Below are positions 12,982 through 14,664 of a stretch of DNA of 14,664 nucleotides, piece after piece; positions within the stretch are counted from its first letter, which is position 1, and each line of letters starts with the position of its first letter. The stretch lies in assembly GCA_002715425.1 (NCBI GenBank), contig PAYW01000033.1, forward strand, positions 1-14,664, in the 5' to 3' direction. The notes below the pieces were generated by a model. It made no database searches. It saw only the letters and a program-made list of their open reading frames with translations, and was not told the origin of the DNA. This DNA comes from Actinomycetota bacterium. GTDB taxonomy: Bacteria; Actinomycetota; Acidimicrobiia; Acidimicrobiales; UBA8592. The translations under genes were made by a program, and so were the position numbers.

Positions 12982-13731
12982 ATGAACAGCCTGACTAACA
13001 GTCTTGATTTAGTAGCTGCGCGAAGTTCAGGAGCGACAAAGATTTACGGTTCTGGAGAGACAGAAGTCCGCGCCTTAGACGGTATTGATGTTGCCTTTCC
13101 TAAAGGTAGATTCTCTGCCATCATGGGACCCTCAGGATCTGGAAAGTCAACCCTTATGCACTGTATGGCGGGGCTAGATGATTTAACGAGCGGCAAAGTT
13201 TTCATAGGTGATACTGATCTTACAGAATTAAACGAGCGTGAATTAACTCTTTTGAGGCGGTCTCAGATTGGATTTATTTTTCAGGCATATAATCTGGTTC
13301 CTACATTAAATGCTATTGAGAATATCACCCTTCCTCTTGACTTAGCTGGAGTCAAAGCCGATGAGGCGTGGGTTGATGAAATCGTTGAAGTGGTAAACCT
13401 AAAAGATCGCCTCACACACAGGCCAAATGAACTATCTGGAGGGCAACAGCAGCGAGTCGCTGTTTCACGAGCGCTGGCAAGTAAACCTGAAATTATTTTC
13501 GCTGATGAACCGACCGGAAATCTTGATTCAAAAACTGGCACAGAAATTCTGGAATTTATGCAACTTGCAACCAAGGAACTTGAGCAAACGATAGTTATGG
13601 TCACTCACGATCCCGTGGCAGCGAGCTTTTCAGATCAGGTAATATTTCTTGCGGATGGTCAAGTTGTCGGCGATCTAGAAGATCCAACAGCTGATGGGGT
13701 TTTAGATCAAATGCGGAGCATAGGAAACTAA
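12982..13731 (+). CDS. ABC transporter ATP-binding protein, MacB/LolD/FtsE-type
   Basis: This is a cytoplasmic ATPase subunit of 249 residues that powers a MacB-like (type VII) ABC system. It has Walker A GPSGSGKS (49-56), Q-loop Q101 in [17 protein letters not shown], signature LSGGQQQR (151-158), Walker [13 protein letters not shown] (171-182) with catalytic E176, and switch H209 in VMVTHD. The Q-loop sequence and the GNLDS after Walker B are typical of the LolD/MacB/YknY group, which works with a four-TM FtsX-like permease. Those systems act on lipoproteins, peptides or envelope components rather than importing nutrients. The start is ATG 12982, supported by AGGAG eight bases upstream; the frame is open to a TTG at 12961. 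The permease gene follows after 10 bases. Confidence 0.95.
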   Translation: MNSLTNSLDLVAARSSGATKIYGSGETEVRALDGIDVAFPKGRFSAIMGPSGSGKSTLMHCMAGLDDLTSGKVFIGDTDLTELNERELTLLRRSQIGFIFQAYNLVPTLNAIENITLPLDLAGVKADEAWVDEIVEVVNLKDRLTHRPNELSGGQQQRVAVSRALASKPEIIFADEPTGNLDSKTGTEILEFMQLATKELEQTIVMVTHDPVAASFSDQVIFLADGQVVGDLEDPTADGVLDQMRSIGN

Positions 13732-13741
13732 CCGTTCTTCT

Positions 13742-14664
13742 ATGGCCCTATTTAAACTCGCTCGGAAAAACGCTTACGCCAAACCTGGAAGGTTTCTTCT
13801 TACATCGCTTGCTGTTCTTATTGGTGTTGCGCTAACAACTGCAGTCTTTGTTTTCACAGATAGTCTTCGAGAAACCTTTGGTGGACTTAGCGATGATATC
13901 GAATCCGGCTATGACTTGGCTGTTCGGTCTGAAATACCTTTCGGAAACCGTCTCAACGCTGCCCCCATAGATTTAGGACTCCCCGAAGAATTATCCAAAA
14001 TAGAAGGAGTGGTAGCCGTTCAACCCCGAGTTATCGAATTCGGAATAGTGGCGAACAAGGCGGATGGCTCTGCAGCGTTAGCAAGTAGAGGGCCAAATAT
14101 TGGAATCAACTGGGAGGATAGTTCACCTACCCCGCGTCTTTTTATAGCGGAAGGAAGACCACCTATTTCCATAACAGAATTTGCTGTTGATATCGATACT
14201 GCCAATGACGATAATTTCGTGGTAGGTCAGAAATATGATCTGCAGACGCCACAGGGTTTACGAAATCTTGTTTTAACTGGAACTTTTACCTTTGCCAATC
14301 CAGAAGAGAACGCTTCGATTGGATCAAAACTAATTGCTATGGATACTAGATCCGCTGTGGAATTGTTCAACAGCGGTGTTGGCTATGACGATATAACTCT
14401 GACAATCGACTCAACCTACGCTGAGGCGACGATCGTGAAGAACGTTAAGGATATGCTCCCAAGTGGACTGGAAGTCTTAACAAGAAGTGACCTCGTTGCT
14501 GAGCAAGCTGATACATTCAACGAGTTTATAAACATATTTAGAACGATTCTTTTGGTATTTGCTTTCATTATTTTGTTTGTTGCAGCATTTATTATCTATA
14601 ACGTTTTTTCTATCATTATCGGTCAGAGAATTCAGGAAATCGGTTTACTCCGAGCACTTGGAGC
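13742..14664 (+). CDS. FtsX/MacB-like ABC permease, N-terminal part
   Basis: This is the partner permease of the ATPase just upstream; 307 codons lie in the window and the gene runs off the 3' end. A short basic N-terminus MALFKLARKNAYAKPGRF leads into TM1 (about 18-38, LTSLAVLIGVALTTAVFVF). A large extracytoplasmic domain (about 39-262) has the mixed features of the MacB periplasmic core (EGVVAVQPR, FAVDIDTANDDNF, GQKYDL). TM2 follows (about 265-292). The window ends in QEIGLLRALGA, the hallmark of the FtsX-type permease core just after TM2. TM3 and TM4 are expected beyond the edge. The ATG is 10 bases after the ATPase stop with no strong Shine-Dalgarno, suggesting translational coupling. 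The frame has no stop to the window end. The transported substrate is unknown. Confidence 0.9.
   Translation, partial: MALFKLARKNAYAKPGRFLLTSLAVLIGVALTTAVFVFTDSLRETFGGLSDDIESGYDLAVRSEIPFGNRLNAAPIDLGLPEELSKIEGVVAVQPRVIEFGIVANKADGSAALASRGPNIGINWEDSSPTPRLFIAEGRPPISITEFAVDIDTANDDNFVVGQKYDLQTPQGLRNLVLTGTFTFANPEENASIGSKLIAMDTRSAVELFNSGVGYDDITLTIDSTYAEATIVKNVKDMLPSGLEVLTRSDLVAEQADTFNEFINIFRTILLVFAFIILFVAAFIIYNVFSIIIGQRIQEIGLLRALG

Overview
The window looks like a piece of a moderately AT-rich actinobacterial genome, most likely a marine Acidimicrobiia-type lineage. The main taxonomic clue is a DUF3499-like protein (8134-8685), a family I know essentially from Actinomycetota. Supporting clues are an aminotransferase resembling mycobacterial DapC, a GroES with an actinobacterial-style N-terminus, and GTG/TTG starts beside ATG. 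The lineage is inferred from gene content; no search was run. I saw no tRNA, rRNA, CRISPR array, insertion sequence or phage gene. This is ordinary chromosomal housekeeping and catabolic sequence with a few odd details.

Layout. (1) 1-2975, all minus strand: a phosphotransferase of the APH/ecdysteroid-kinase-like fold, orotate phosphoribosyltransferase (pyrE), a TauD-type Fe(II)/2-oxoglutarate dioxygenase, then the first 23 codons of groES cut by the window edge. (2) 3079-5682, plus strand: 3-methyladenine DNA glycosylase I (tag), then a class I aminotransferase overlapping an omega-amidase-like nitrilase by ATGA. That pair fits glutamine transamination followed by hydrolysis of the alpha-keto amide. 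(3) 5679-8685, minus strand: DUF3499 protein, crotonase, and a membrane-anchored PQQ-type beta-propeller with a Pro-Thr stalk. The propeller gene and the omega-amidase gene end tail to tail with overlapping stop codons. (4) 8838-11243, plus strand: an M29/NicX-like protein, a LysM lipoprotein and an EamA permease. (5) 11287-11847, minus strand: a cyclophilin. (6) 11947-14664, plus strand: a 57-residue zinc-ribbon protein, two strong C-loop hairpins, an unknown single-TM helical protein, and a MacB-type ABC ATPase with its permease, which runs off the window.

The most notable observations concern starts and small elements. The M29-like gene and the EamA gene have open frames that continue well upstream of their first ATG, contain needed protein sequence there, and offer no ATG, GTG or TTG. 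Both have a Shine-Dalgarno-like sequence in front of an ATT or ATC codon. The EamA leader also contains an AAAGG/CCTTT/AAAGG set that can form mutually exclusive hairpins, one of which would hide that Shine-Dalgarno. The zinc-ribbon gene is easy to miss because a longer spurious frame lies antisense to it. I found no convincing new multi-gene system. The best candidates for something undescribed are the paired hairpins at 12140-12233 and the non-canonical starts.
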